Below, in pieces: positions 33,575 through 42,430 of a stretch of 64,000 nucleotides of DNA. Source of the DNA: Nevskiaceae bacterium (lineage in GTDB: Bacteria; Pseudomonadota; Gammaproteobacteria; Steroidobacterales; Steroidobacteraceae); the NCBI GenBank assembly GCA_018883185.1, contig VEQP01000001.1, forward strand, positions 62,001-126,000. Direction: 5' to 3'. Below the pieces are notes generated by a model, which saw nothing but the letters and a program-made list of their open reading frames with translations, was not told the origin of the DNA and searched no databases. The translations under genes were made by a program, and so were the position numbers. Numbering within the stretch: the first letter of the stretch is position 1; the number at the start of each line of letters is the position of its first letter.

Positions 33575-36448
33575 TCAGTTCGTGCGCGCAACGCGGAAGC
33601 CGCGTGTGCTTGAGCGAGCGCCAACCGCATCTTCAGTCCGCGCCGTGGCACGCACGGCATCAGCGCCATCGAACCACGAGCCGCCGCGTACCACGCGACG
33701 ATCGCAATCGCCCGAAGTGTCTGCGATACCCGAGCTTGGCGCGTTGCGATAGGTGTCGCTCCAGCAGTCGAGGATCCATTCTTCCGCATTACCGAAGAGG
33801 TCGTGCACCCCGAACGGATTCGGTTGAAAGCTGCCGACCGGTGCCGTACCCGCATGTCGATCACGGCAATCAAACGGCGTCTCGAGTCCAAGCGAGCCTC
33901 GGCCTGTGGCGTCCGCTACGTTCGCAAAGCGACAGGCATCGGCGGGGTTTTCACCCCAGAACCGCTCTCCCTCGGTACCTGCGCGAACGGTGTATTCCCA
34001 CTCGGCTTCGGTGATCAGACGATAGTTATGCCCGGTTCGCACGCCTAACCATTCGGCGTAGGCCTTGGCATCGTCCCAACTAATGCAGACGACGGGGTCA
34101 TTCTCGGTTTGCGGAAAGCCGGGGCTGTTCCATCCGGCCTGCGCGTTGACACGGAATTTTTTGGCGTTAAATGTGGCGCAGCCAAGGCCGCCCGCGCGAC
34201 TGGTTTCGCGCACGAACCGCGCGTACTGCGACCAAGTGACCTCATGCTTGCCGATAGCGAATGTTCCCGGGATGGTCACGGTGCGGGCTGGTCCCTCGTT
34301 GGGACGTCGAGCCTTGCGGTAATCGGCAAGACCCATTTCAAAGCGGCCCGGCGGCACCACCACCATCTCGGGGCAGTCTGGGCAATCACGAAACACCGTT
34401 CCAGCGCCGAGTTGCTGTAGGTCACCCACGTTGCTGCCGGAGACTACGGACGTCTGCGTCGGGGCTGGGTTTGCAGTCGCCGGCGCGTTGGCGCGATTGG
34501 GGTTGTTGGCGGTCATGGCCGTGGGCGGCGGGTTCGATCCGCCGCTCTGAATCGAGCGCAAGCGTGCATTGGCGACGCCGGCAAACAGGCCTTGCGGGAA
34601 CGCAGAGAGGTAAGCCTGGATTTCCTCTGGATTCTTTGAGTCGCGGACCGACTCCCACAGTGCGCGATCGTCCGTCGGCAGTGCGGCGACCATCATCTGT
34701 GGTTGCGCGGCCATTTCTGTGGGGCGATTCCCGGCGATCGCAGGGGTGAAATAGAACTCCCCCACGGCCTGGTCGTACAGTGCCGGCACCTGTTCGTGTC
34801 CCACGGACTTGGCGAGTGTTACCACTTCTTGCCGAGTGCGCTTGAGCATCTGATCGACCGGCACTCCCGGACGCGTCATCTCCCGCAAAAGCACTCGCGT
34901 GAAGAGTCCGTTCGGATCCGGGTCGGCCGGCGTCAAATAGTCGAGGGCGGTTTGGCCTGCGCCCGCCGAGAAGAGAATCATCTGTCCTGTCGCGGCGGTG
35001 GTCGGCGCGAGGCCGCGCGTGCCGCCGATGCTGCGCGTGCCCACTTTCGGGAAAGGGTTATCACGACAAGCGTCGACGATGGCGACCGAGAAGCGAACTT
35101 TCTGTTCGGCCAGATCATCGAGCACGCGCTGCAGCATCACAGCGTCATCCTTCACCTGCTCTTCGTTGTCCGCCGAGATATTTGTGGGCAGTAGGTAGTT
35201 GGCGGCACCGAGCTGTACGCCATGCCCCGCGTAGAAGAACACCGCTTCGCTGCCACCATCGAGCCGTGACTTGAAATCACGCATCGCCTGGCGCAGCGCA
35301 CGATCATCTAGATCCATGCGCAACAGAACGTCGAAGCCAAGATTATCGAGCGCCGCTGCCATGGCCTCAGCGTCTGCACGTGAATTGCGCAGGCTCGGGA
35401 CTGTGGCGTAGTTCTGGTTGCCGATAACGAGCGCAACGCGCGAGGGGCCGCGCGGTTCGGGCGCGGCGGACGTGGGCGCGGCGGACGTGGGCTCGCCGGT
35501 GGTCGATGCTGCGATCGGTGCGGGTTGTGCAGCGGGTGAGGTCAGTGACGGCTGTGGGGTCGGCGGTGACGAGGGCGTCGCTTGATTCACCACGGCCGAA
35601 TTGGCGGCGAGCGCAGCAACAATGGATCCCCCCGTTAGGGTCGAGCTTTGTGCGGCAGCCGCGGGTGTGGCCGCCGCAGATGCGGCGACGGCCGGTGCCG
35701 ATGAAACGGGTTCTGCGGGTGGCGACGCCGGTTCCGCCGCGGACAGCGTTCGTGTGCTTTCGCTCGCAACGCTCGCGACGGCAGCCGGCGCGGAGGCAGC
35801 GTCGGCTACGGCCCCCTGAAATCGGTCCTCGCGCCACAACCCTGACTGCAAGACGCGGCCGGCGGCATCGTACAGCGTGCCCGTGCCCCAACGCTTGCTC
35901 TCGCGAAACTCGCCGACATACTTCGAGCCGTCGGGTTGGGTGTCCGACCCCTGACCCTCGCGTTCATCGCCGCGAAATTGGCCGACGTAAACACGACCAC
36001 TCGGCCAGGTGTAGGTGCCCTGACCGTTCTTTTCGTCATCGCGCCACTCGCCCACGTACTTCATGCCGTTGGAGCTCGTGTAGGTGCCAACGCCGTTGAA
36101 CATGCCGTCGCGAAAGTCGCCGGCGTACACGAAGTTCTTTTCCGAGGTGTAGATGCCCTGACCGTGGAACTTGTCGTCGCGGAACTCGCCGACATAACGA
36201 TCGCCGTTCGGCCAAGTGGCCGTGCCTTGCCCGTTGTACTTGCCGTTACGGAATTCGCCGGTGTACAGGGCCCCCTCGGTTGTCGTGTAGTTGCCGATGC
36301 AGTTGTTCCAGCCCACCCGGGAAGTGCCTTTGCAGGGCGGGAGTGGCTTTTTGGCCGCCGTGGGCGCTTGAGCGTGGAGGGGCTGAAGGGTCAGGCACAG
36401 CAGTGCGACTGCCCAAAAAGCCCGATTTTTCACGAAAAGCGAAAGCAT
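33575..36448 (-). CDS. MORN repeats, caspase-like (C14) domain and FGE-sulfatase domain protein
   Basis: The 957-residue protein has a signal peptide (WAVALLCLTLQPLHAQA). Six to seven MORN repeats follow at about 60-195 (YTGEFRNGKYNGQGTATWPNG, then similar units each of about 23 residues). A Pro/Ala-rich linker spans 213-335. A peptidase C14 caspase-like domain spans about 336-570, with catalytic His409 in FFYAGHGVQ and Cys461 in VDACRDNPFP. A formylglycine-generating-enzyme/sulfatase-modifying-type domain (about 682-957) has MVVVPPGRFEMG, KHEVTWSQYARF, WDDAKAYAEWL, TEAEWEYTVRAG and VVRGGSWFDG. Each module is known; the combination in one exported chain is striking. The FGE-type fold may bind rather than convert a substrate. 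Its function is unknown. Confidence 0.9.
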   Translation of the reverse strand: MLSLFVKNRAFWAVALLCLTLQPLHAQAPTAAKKPLPPCKGTSRVGWNNCIGNYTTTEGALYTGEFRNGKYNGQGTATWPNGDRYVGEFRDDKFHGQGIYTSEKNFVYAGDFRDGMFNGVGTYTSSNGMKYVGEWRDDEKNGQGTYTWPSGRVYVGQFRGDEREGQGSDTQPDGSKYVGEFRESKRWGTGTLYDAAGRVLQSGLWREDRFQGAVADAASAPAAVASVASESTRTLSAAEPASPPAEPVSSAPAVAASAAATPAAAAQSSTLTGGSIVAALAANSAVVNQATPSSPPTPQPSLTSPAAQPAPIAASTTGEPTSAAPTSAAPEPRGPSRVALVIGNQNYATVPSLRNSRADAEAMAAALDNLGFDVLLRMDLDDRALRQAMRDFKSRLDGGSEAVFFYAGHGVQLGAANYLLPTNISADNEEQVKDDAVMLQRVLDDLAEQKVRFSVAIVDACRDNPFPKVGTRSIGGTRGLAPTTAATGQMILFSAGAGQTALDYLTPADPDPNGLFTRVLLREMTRPGVPVDQMLKRTRQEVVTLAKSVGHEQVPALYDQAVGEFYFTPAIAGNRPTEMAAQPQMMVAALPTDDRALWESVRDSKNPEEIQAYLSAFPQGLFAGVANARLRSIQSGGSNPPPTAMTANNPNRANAPATANPAPTQTSVVSGSNVGDLQQLGAGTVFRDCPDCPEMVVVPPGRFEMGLADYRKARRPNEGPARTVTIPGTFAIGKHEVTWSQYARFVRETSRAGGLGCATFNAKKFRVNAQAGWNSPGFPQTENDPVVCISWDDAKAYAEWLGVRTGHNYRLITEAEWEYTVRAGTEGERFWGENPADACRFANVADATGRGSLGLETPFDCRDRHAGTAPVGSFQPNPFGVHDLFGNAEEWILDCWSDTYRNAPSSGIADTSGDCDRRVVRGGSWFDGADAVRATARTEDAVGARSSTRGFRVARTN

Positions 36449-36540
36449 GGCGAAACTACCGATATAGGGACGTTGACCAACTTCGAAGTCTGCCCAAAGC
36501 GGGGAAATGTTTAAAGAGTGGGCGTGCTGCCGGTCGCGCC

Positions 36541-36546
36541 TATAAT
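36541..36546 (+). promoter_or_regulatory. -10 box placed for a leaderless mRNA
   Basis: TATAAT ends six bases before the ATG of the ChuX-like gene (36553). The transcription start, about seven bases downstream, would be the start codon itself. No Shine-Dalgarno is present before this ATG. No convincing -35 box is seen at the usual distance. Confidence 0.55.
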
Positions 36547-36552
36547 TCGCCT

Positions 36553-37164
36553 ATGAAATACCTCATTTCGCTGCTTTGGGTGGGTTTCGCGTCCTCGGCT
36601 GCCGTGGCCGCAGACCCGGTCAATTTCTGTGCGACCCCCGCGGAAGTTGCGCGGGTCAGGGCTGAATTAGCGGATAAGCCGCCGGGCCCCTTGGGTGGTC
36701 CGGCGCGGAAACTAGGCTTGAGCGAGGCCGTGGTGGCGAGCGCCCTGCCGGCCGATCAGGCTCACGGCGTGGCCGCCAACCACTTTCCGGCTATCTGGAA
36801 AAGCCTCGAGCAGTGGCAGGACGCGGTGACCCTCATCACCAAAGGGGCCGACGTTTTCGAAGTTCTCGGCCCCGTCGGCGAGGGCTCTCCCTCGACGCGC
36901 AGCAAGTTTTTCAACCTTAAGCGCGAGGGCCCGGGGCTGGCTGGACACCTGCGCCCCGATCTCTATTCGGTCATTTACCTGCTCTCGGTCCCCGGCAAGG
37001 ATGGCGGTCTGCGCGGCGTGAGTTTTCACGCGCAGAGTGGCGAATCGGTATTTGCCGTGTTCCTGCCGGGCGAGGGTGCAACGCCCCCGCCGGCGGTCGT
37101 CAAGCAGTTCGAGGACACCCAGCGACTGATCCGATCTCTGCCGTCGGTCTGTCCGATCAAGTAG
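36553..37164 (+). CDS. Exported ChuX/HutX-like (haem carrier fold) protein
   Basis: The 203-residue product has a signal peptide (KYLISLLWVGFASSAAVAA). The rest follows the ChuX/HutX haem-utilisation fold: PADQAHGVAANHFPAIWKSL near 70-89, then EVLGPVGEG, KFFNLKREGPGLAGHLR, and SFHAQSGESVFAVFLPG near 155-171. ChuX and HutX are cytoplasmic haem carriers or storage proteins, so a periplasmic relative is unusual. Conserved His/Met ligands in the normal position cannot be assigned by eye. It is divergent from the MORN/caspase gene, 104 bases away. A haem- or tetrapyrrole-binding role in the periplasm is my inference. Confidence 0.68.
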   Translation: MKYLISLLWVGFASSAAVAADPVNFCATPAEVARVRAELADKPPGPLGGPARKLGLSEAVVASALPADQAHGVAANHFPAIWKSLEQWQDAVTLITKGADVFEVLGPVGEGSPSTRSKFFNLKREGPGLAGHLRPDLYSVIYLLSVPGKDGGLRGVSFHAQSGESVFAVFLPGEGATPPPAVVKQFEDTQRLIRSLPSVCPIK

Positions 37165-38044
37165 GTTCCTTGAGCGGCGCTGGCGTCTGCTGACGCGCGT
37201 ACAGCTCTAGGCTCGAGTGACTCGGGCCATAGTCCTCGGTCGGCGCGTAGAGCATGTGCGGACAATGCTTCTCCGCGTACTCACGCACGTGTGCGGGTAG
37301 CCGGTCGACACTCGGGAAGGTCGTCATCGTGGCGTTGTAGAGGCAGTGCCCCGCCGCTTGACCCATCAACATCCAAGGTAGCCACGGCGTGATCCGTTGC
37401 CAGGTGCCGACGTAGGGGACGGCCGTCAGCGCGGGGTTTTCGAGGTCCGCGCGCTTGACGAAGTAGCGCATCATTTCGGACACCTGCGCGCGCGGTCCGG
37501 CAGACTCGCGCGGCCAGTGGTCGGGCTGCAGCGGATTTTTATAGTTTAGGTGCATGTCGGTGGAGAGCACCAAGGTCTCGCCATCGAGATCCTGCCAGGG
37601 GAATATCAAGGGGATCTTGCGCAGCGTGCTCGGGTCGCCACCGAAATCCTCGGGCGCCAAAATCAACGTGTCGCTGATGGTGTAGTTGAACGGATCGTTG
37701 ATCGCGTGCACCACACGCACTGACTCGCCGGTGAAGACGTTTTTCCATTCGTCGATGATCGAACCGGGCTGGCCGAGGCGCGTGAGCTCCGTGTAGAAGA
37801 TCACCTCCTTGTTGACGCGACGAATGTTGCCGTCGGGCAGCGGCAGCAGGCGCGTGCAGAGGAAGGTTTGGAAGCCGAGAAACGGTGTTACGGCATGGCC
37901 CGGGCGTACCGCCATAATGATGCCGCTGCAGTGGCAGATGCGCTCTTTGCTGCTGTCGAGGTCAGCCTGAATGCGTGCCCAAGCGTCCCGATTCCAGCGT
38001 GGGCGCATGAAATCGATCTGTGTCTCGAACGGAATGATGGCCAT
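37157..38044 (-). CDS. DUF1838 protein, cytoplasmic form
   Basis: The start at 38044 follows GGGGGAC and gives 295 residues. The protein matches the DUF1838 family. Landmarks shared with the homologue at 42431 are NKEVIFYTELT/CRELIFYRDL, a central ND-PFNY block (NDPFNYTISD here), SSDMHL/SSDIHL-like TDMHLNYKN, and the near-identical RITPWLPWMLMG. The C-terminal segment (SSLELYARQQTPAP) also matches. Unlike its homologue it has no signal peptide. DUF1838 proteins have no known activity but recur in catabolic clusters with hydrolases and Rieske proteins. It lies divergent from the His-elbow hydrolase gene. Confidence 0.85.
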   Translation of the reverse strand: MAIIPFETQIDFMRPRWNRDAWARIQADLDSSKERICHCSGIIMAVRPGHAVTPFLGFQTFLCTRLLPLPDGNIRRVNKEVIFYTELTRLGQPGSIIDEWKNVFTGESVRVVHAINDPFNYTISDTLILAPEDFGGDPSTLRKIPLIFPWQDLDGETLVLSTDMHLNYKNPLQPDHWPRESAGPRAQVSEMMRYFVKRADLENPALTAVPYVGTWQRITPWLPWMLMGQAAGHCLYNATMTTFPSVDRLPAHVREYAEKHCPHMLYAPTEDYGPSHSSLELYARQQTPAPLKEPT

Positions 38045-38201
38045 TGGTGTCCCCCTGTCTTCTGCGCAGCAGCGTAGCGACAGATGGTATGCATCGCCGA
38101 CACTCCGGCCTGCAGTTCCGCACCATGGACATGTCGACCCGCATCTGTGGCGGGGCGCCAGGCCCAAGGTTGGAATGGAATCTCAACTAGGTCTGAAAAT
38201 C

Positions 38202-39014
38202 ATGAACGGTCAAACAATGAAGCGCGGCTACGCCGACGGGCCTTACGGCCAGATTCACTACCACGACAGCGGCGTCGGTCGGCCGCTGGTTTTGATTCAT
38301 CAAGCGCCGATGTCGGCGCGCCAGTACGACAGCGTCTTCCCTTTGCTGATCGCACGCGGCATCAGGCCGATCGCGATCGACTGTCCGGGTTTTGGCATGT
38401 CGGATCCCACGCCCTTCGTTCCGCGCATTGAGCAGTGGGCCTGTATCGTGCCCGCGGTGCTCGATCATCTGGGTGTACGCAGTGCCGTGCAGTCTGGACA
38501 CCATACGGGTGCGCTCGTCGTCACCGAGGTTGAGCAGCAGTTCCCACAATACGTCGACAAGCTCGTGCTGGGTGGCGTTTTGATTTTGAGTGACGCGGAG
38601 CGCGAATTCTTCGACCGCGTCGTCGCCGACGAAAGGGCCATGCGGCATCAGCCCGACGGCTCGCACCTCGTTGATGCGTTCAAATTACGTTACGACATGT
38701 ACGGCAATAACCCGGCGCCTACCCCGGAGTTGATCACTCGATACACGGTTGAGCGTTTCATGGGGCTGGGGCCGTTTTGGTACGGACACCACGCGGCCTT
38801 CGCCTACGATCACGCCGCAGCGCTCATGAAGATCCGTCGCCCGGCCATGATTCTCACGAACACGGGCGATCAGATCTACGAGAACGCGAAGCTCGCGCAT
38901 TCGCTACGGCCGGATTTCGCCTTCGTTGCGATTCCGGGCGGTGGCATCGACATCACCGATCAATGCCCCGACGAGTGGGTCGAGGCCATCGACGCCTACA
39001 TGCGCGAAGACTGA
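38202..39014 (+). CDS. Alpha/beta hydrolase with His at the nucleophile position
   Basis: The ATG at 38202 has AGGT eight bases upstream (an ATG at 38175 is also possible). The 270-residue protein shows LVLIHQAPMSARQYDSV near 30-46, IAIDCPGFGMSDP, and an elbow reading SGHHTGALVV where Ser would be expected, so His occupies the nucleophile site. Later TNTGDQIYENA and PGGGIDITDQ stand at the acid and His positions; the latter lacks an obvious catalytic His. The match to the hydrolase at 32730 in the elbow HTGA suggests one family. Possibly a C-C bond or ester-acting enzyme with unusual chemistry. The convergent TonB receptor gene ends six bases away. Confidence 0.8.
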   Translation: MNGQTMKRGYADGPYGQIHYHDSGVGRPLVLIHQAPMSARQYDSVFPLLIARGIRPIAIDCPGFGMSDPTPFVPRIEQWACIVPAVLDHLGVRSAVQSGHHTGALVVTEVEQQFPQYVDKLVLGGVLILSDAEREFFDRVVADERAMRHQPDGSHLVDAFKLRYDMYGNNPAPTPELITRYTVERFMGLGPFWYGHHAAFAYDHAAALMKIRRPAMILTNTGDQIYENAKLAHSLRPDFAFVAIPGGGIDITDQCPDEWVEAIDAYMRED

Positions 39015-39020
39015 GTCGGT

Positions 39021-41441
39021 TTATTTCCCCCCAAGGGCGTAGGTGGCCGTGAGGCCAAACGTCGCGCGCTCGCCCTGAGACACGTTGGGTACAAACGCCG
39101 CACTCGTGGCGTTCAACGGCGGCTGGAAAATCACCGCCGAGACGAACTGCTTGTCGAATACGTTGCGTCCCCATAGGGCGACATCCAGCGCACCGCGGCG
39201 AACTCCGATGCGTGCATTGACAAGCGTTCGCGACGGGATGGTCGTCAGACCAATCGTGAGGGCGCTGGTCTCGGAGGTGTAGCTTCCGTCCGCACGCGCA
39301 TAGAGCGACCAGTCCCCCGACAGCGGCGTGTCGTAGGCTAAGTAGAGACTGGCGAGACGGTTGGGAGAACGAGGTAACGGTCGTCCCGACACGTCGGGCA
39401 GCGTCGCGCCGCGAAAGACGAGCGATGGGCAGAACCCGACGGCAGCCGCCGGAATGGTGGTGGACGTACCGCCGCAGTAACGCAATACGCCAGCATCGAC
39501 GGTGCCGCTGTCGAACTCAGTCGGGGTGTACGAGTAAGTTCCGCCGATCTGTAGCTTGTCCGTTGCCTGGAAGTTGACGGAGAGCTCAACACCCTTCGAG
39601 GTTGCATCGCCGACGTTCTGAACGAGGTTGCTGATCAGTGGCGCAGGAGGGGTGGCCGGAATCTGGATGCCCGTGTAGTCGATGAAGAAGAGCGCAACAT
39701 CCGTGCTCACGCGCCGATTTAGCCACTCCGCTTTCCAGCCTAGCTCGTAGGTCTTATTCTCTGCCGGATCGTACGCTTGCAGTGCTTCGGGCACCGCGGC
39801 GTTGCCTGCTACAGCATCGGTCTTGCCGTTGAAGTAGCCCGAGATCACGCCCTTTGCGGCGGAGGCGTAGAAGTGCTGAGAAGCCGACCACGTGTAATCG
39901 GCATGTGCACGCCATGTCGTGTAATCAAAGGTTCGCTGCTGATAGGTGCTCGGTCCGACGACGGCGTTGAAGCGCGAACGGTCTTCGCTGTCGCGTCGGA
40001 GTTCAGCACCAACCGTCCAGGCATCGCTAGCCTTGAACTCCAGCGAGCCGAAGTACGCTGTCTGCTTGTCTTCGCCGATGAAGCGCGAGAGGTCCACCAT
40101 CACGTTGGTCGGATCGGTGGAAACAGCCGTGGTCGGATTGCCTTGGATGAAAAAGAAAATGTCCGATTGCGGCCGCTCTCCCGGTGCCAAATTGCGACCG
40201 TCGTAAGAAAGTCGGCCGCGCGAAACAAACTCGTTCTTGCTCAGGAATCCGCCGACACCCCAGCGGACGCGCTCGCCGATATCGCCTTCCAGGCGTAGTT
40301 CCTGTGATTTGGTTTTGGTTGAGCCTCGACCGGATCCCGTAAACGCCGGGACCGCCTGCTGGCGAAGCACAACCGTAGGGGCCGCGTTGTTGACGATGTT
40401 GAAGGTGTAGCCGCGCCCGTTGTTGAAGCCGAGGCCGTTGTCGGAGGCGTTGTCCGTCTTCGCATCGTAGATCGACGTTTGACTCTTCAGTACGACTGCC
40501 CCGAAGTCATAACTGATATCGAGGGCTGCCAAGGTGACTTTGCGTGAGAACGCGATGGCGTCTGGGTTGGCCGCCAAAGTACGCGAGACCGGTACGTCGC
40601 CACAGTAGGCGCTGAGCGGTCGCCCTGCGGGGCCACAGTTGAGCGCCGGGACGATATACGCGGGTGAAGAGTCGCGAAGATCGTCGGTGTAGTAAGCAAA
40701 GAGTCGCGCTGTGAGTTGTTCACTCGGGGTGAGATCGAGGGTCGCGGACAGGTTCTTGGTCTCATAGCCGCCGAGCCCCGCGCTCGGTTCGGCTTGGTTT
40801 TTCCAACTGCCGTCGAACGAGTTGTAGCTTGCAGCAACGCGTGCTCTCAGTACGTCGTTGATTGGGCCGGAGAGCACGATTCGCGCTTCGCGCCGGTTGT
40901 CGGTGCCCACGGTGGCGCCTACCTTACCCTCGAATTCCGCAGTCGGCGCAGCCGGTACGTAATTGATGGCTCCGTTGAAGGCATTGCGGCCATAGAGCGC
41001 CGATTGCGGACCCTTGACGACTTCGATGCGTGCGAGATCGAGCAACTCAACGTTGCTGGCGCTGAGATTGGAGAGATACACACCGCCGTAGAAAACAGCG
41101 ACGTTGCGATCGGGGCTATTGAGGTTCGTTTGCGAGATGCCGCGAATCACCGGCGTGCCAAGTTGGTTCTGAAGGGCATCGAAGTACGTAAGCCCTGGCG
41201 TGAACAGTGCAACGTCGTAAAGACTTTGCACTCCCTTCGCTTCGATGTCAGCTCCGGTAATCACCGATACGGCCACAGGTGTTTCGAGAAGAGTCTCTTC
41301 CCGCTTTCGTGCCGTGACGACGATTTCCTCCAGCGAGGCGGCCGATGCCTCATTGGGCGCGCTGAGCGCTGCCGATGATGCCGAGTAAGCGAGCGCAGCG
41401 GATACCGCTGCTTGGACAAACTTCGTACCGAAATGGCGCAT
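39021..41441 (-). CDS. TonB-dependent outer-membrane receptor of the catabolic cluster
   Basis: The 806-residue protein has a signal peptide, TonB box (LEEIVVTARKREETLLETPVAVS), plug (QSLYDVALFTPGLTYFDALQNQLGTPVIRGISQ, VVKGPQSALYGRNAFNGAINYV) and a barrel closing with GLTATYALGGK. It is of the sphingomonad-style group taking up aromatic, terpenoid or other hydrophobic substrates rather than siderophores. The divergent IclR regulator and the surrounding enzymes suggest it imports the compound degraded by the cluster. Two palindromes lie in the promoter region between it and the regulator gene. Cargo unknown. Confidence 0.9.
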   Translation of the reverse strand: MRHFGTKFVQAAVSAALAYSASSAALSAPNEASAASLEEIVVTARKREETLLETPVAVSVITGADIEAKGVQSLYDVALFTPGLTYFDALQNQLGTPVIRGISQTNLNSPDRNVAVFYGGVYLSNLSASNVELLDLARIEVVKGPQSALYGRNAFNGAINYVPAAPTAEFEGKVGATVGTDNRREARIVLSGPINDVLRARVAASYNSFDGSWKNQAEPSAGLGGYETKNLSATLDLTPSEQLTARLFAYYTDDLRDSSPAYIVPALNCGPAGRPLSAYCGDVPVSRTLAANPDAIAFSRKVTLAALDISYDFGAVVLKSQTSIYDAKTDNASDNGLGFNNGRGYTFNIVNNAAPTVVLRQQAVPAFTGSGRGSTKTKSQELRLEGDIGERVRWGVGGFLSKNEFVSRGRLSYDGRNLAPGERPQSDIFFFIQGNPTTAVSTDPTNVMVDLSRFIGEDKQTAYFGSLEFKASDAWTVGAELRRDSEDRSRFNAVVGPSTYQQRTFDYTTWRAHADYTWSASQHFYASAAKGVISGYFNGKTDAVAGNAAVPEALQAYDPAENKTYELGWKAEWLNRRVSTDVALFFIDYTGIQIPATPPAPLISNLVQNVGDATSKGVELSVNFQATDKLQIGGTYSYTPTEFDSGTVDAGVLRYCGGTSTTIPAAAVGFCPSLVFRGATLPDVSGRPLPRSPNRLASLYLAYDTPLSGDWSLYARADGSYTSETSALTIGLTTIPSRTLVNARIGVRRGALDVALWGRNVFDKQFVSAVIFQPPLNATSAAFVPNVSQGERATFGLTATYALGGK

Positions 41442-41537
41442 GAGAGTTCGACCCTATTCTTTGTTAATGACCCCGTATCAACGTTAGCACCTCGGTTCGT
41501 GACTGAAGCCTTGTGAGTTTTGTAAACGTGCTGCAAT

Positions 41538-41591
41538 ATTCCATTATTGGAATTTTAAGACGGTGCTGTTGTATCCAAGAAACGTCTTGGA
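41538..41591. promoter_or_regulatory. Two palindromes in the TonB receptor/IclR regulator gap
   Basis: ATTCCA-TTAT-TGGAAT (41538-41553) and TCCAAG-AAACGT-CTTGGA (41574-41591) are perfect 6-bp-arm inverted repeats. The first resembles the TGGAA/TTCCA symmetry of known IclR-type operators. They lie upstream of both divergent genes and are the best candidates for the regulator's binding sites. Confidence 0.58.
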
Positions 41592-41603
41592 AACCGCTAC
41601 GCA

Positions 41604-42386
41604 ATGCCTACCAGATCCGACTCATCTCGCGCTACCGCCCGGGTTTTCGCCGTGATGGAGCATCTCAGCGCTGCACCGGTGCCGATGACCAATCTGCAAA
41701 TCGCGCAGGCGCTGCGGGTGCCGGTCTCGAGCATGCACCGTTTGCTACGCAAGCTTTGTGCCTTGGGGTACCTGCACTTTGATGCGGACGATGCGAGCTA
41801 CTCGGTCGCGTGGCGCCTCAGCGACCTTGGCCGCAGACTGGCGGACTTGGGGGGGTACTCGCCGGCATTGCATGCCTCGATGAGCGAGTTGCGACGGGTG
41901 ACCGGCGCCACCGTGACGTTCTGGGTGCCGAGCGGCGCCCACGTTCGTTTATCCGCGCTGTTTCGCGGGCAGGTGCGAGGGCGCAGCTCGCATTCTCCGG
42001 GCGAATTGCGTGAGCCGTTTTCCACGCCGGGTCTCGCCATCGCCACCTCGTACTCGACGTTGCAACTGCGGCAGCTGACCGCGCTGGCGCGACGTCGCAA
42101 CGTGCCGTTTGGCCGCAACCTGCGGACCTTTCGTGATGTCACCCGTGCTGTCGAGCCGGTCAAGCGCCGCGGCTATGCCGTCGGTTTCAACCTGCTCGCT
42201 GACGGTTGGGGTTTGTTGACCTGGCCAATCCCGGTGACGCTGAGTCCCCGCCGGTTCGGGGCGTTGGCAGTGGCCCTTCCGGTCAAGGAACTGCGCCAGC
42301 GTCAGGACGACCTTGTCCCCATCGTTGAACGCCAGATGGCCATATATGCCAAAGCGCTCGACGCCTACTCGGGAAGTGGCCGATAG
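41604..42386 (+). CDS. IclR-family transcriptional regulator
   Basis: The 260-residue protein has an IclR helix-turn-helix domain (ARVFAVMEHLSAAPVPMTNLQIAQALRVPVSSMHRLLRKL, residues 11-50; YLHFDADDASYSVAWRLSDLG) and an effector-binding domain (about 75-255). The terminal part has AVEPVKRRGYAVGFNLLADG, the usual IclR segment for ligand contact. IclR proteins control aromatic-acid and other catabolic operons. It probably governs the TonB receptor and the downstream gene run starting with the Tat DUF1838 gene 44 bases after it. Confidence 0.9.
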   Translation: MPTRSDSSRATARVFAVMEHLSAAPVPMTNLQIAQALRVPVSSMHRLLRKLCALGYLHFDADDASYSVAWRLSDLGRRLADLGGYSPALHASMSELRRVTGATVTFWVPSGAHVRLSALFRGQVRGRSSHSPGELREPFSTPGLAIATSYSTLQLRQLTALARRRNVPFGRNLRTFRDVTRAVEPVKRRGYAVGFNLLADGWGLLTWPIPVTLSPRRFGALAVALPVKELRQRQDDLVPIVERQMAIYAKALDAYSGSGR

Positions 42387-42430
42387 TCGGGAGCTCGAGT
42401 CGACCCAATTACCCCTAAGGAGAATCGATC

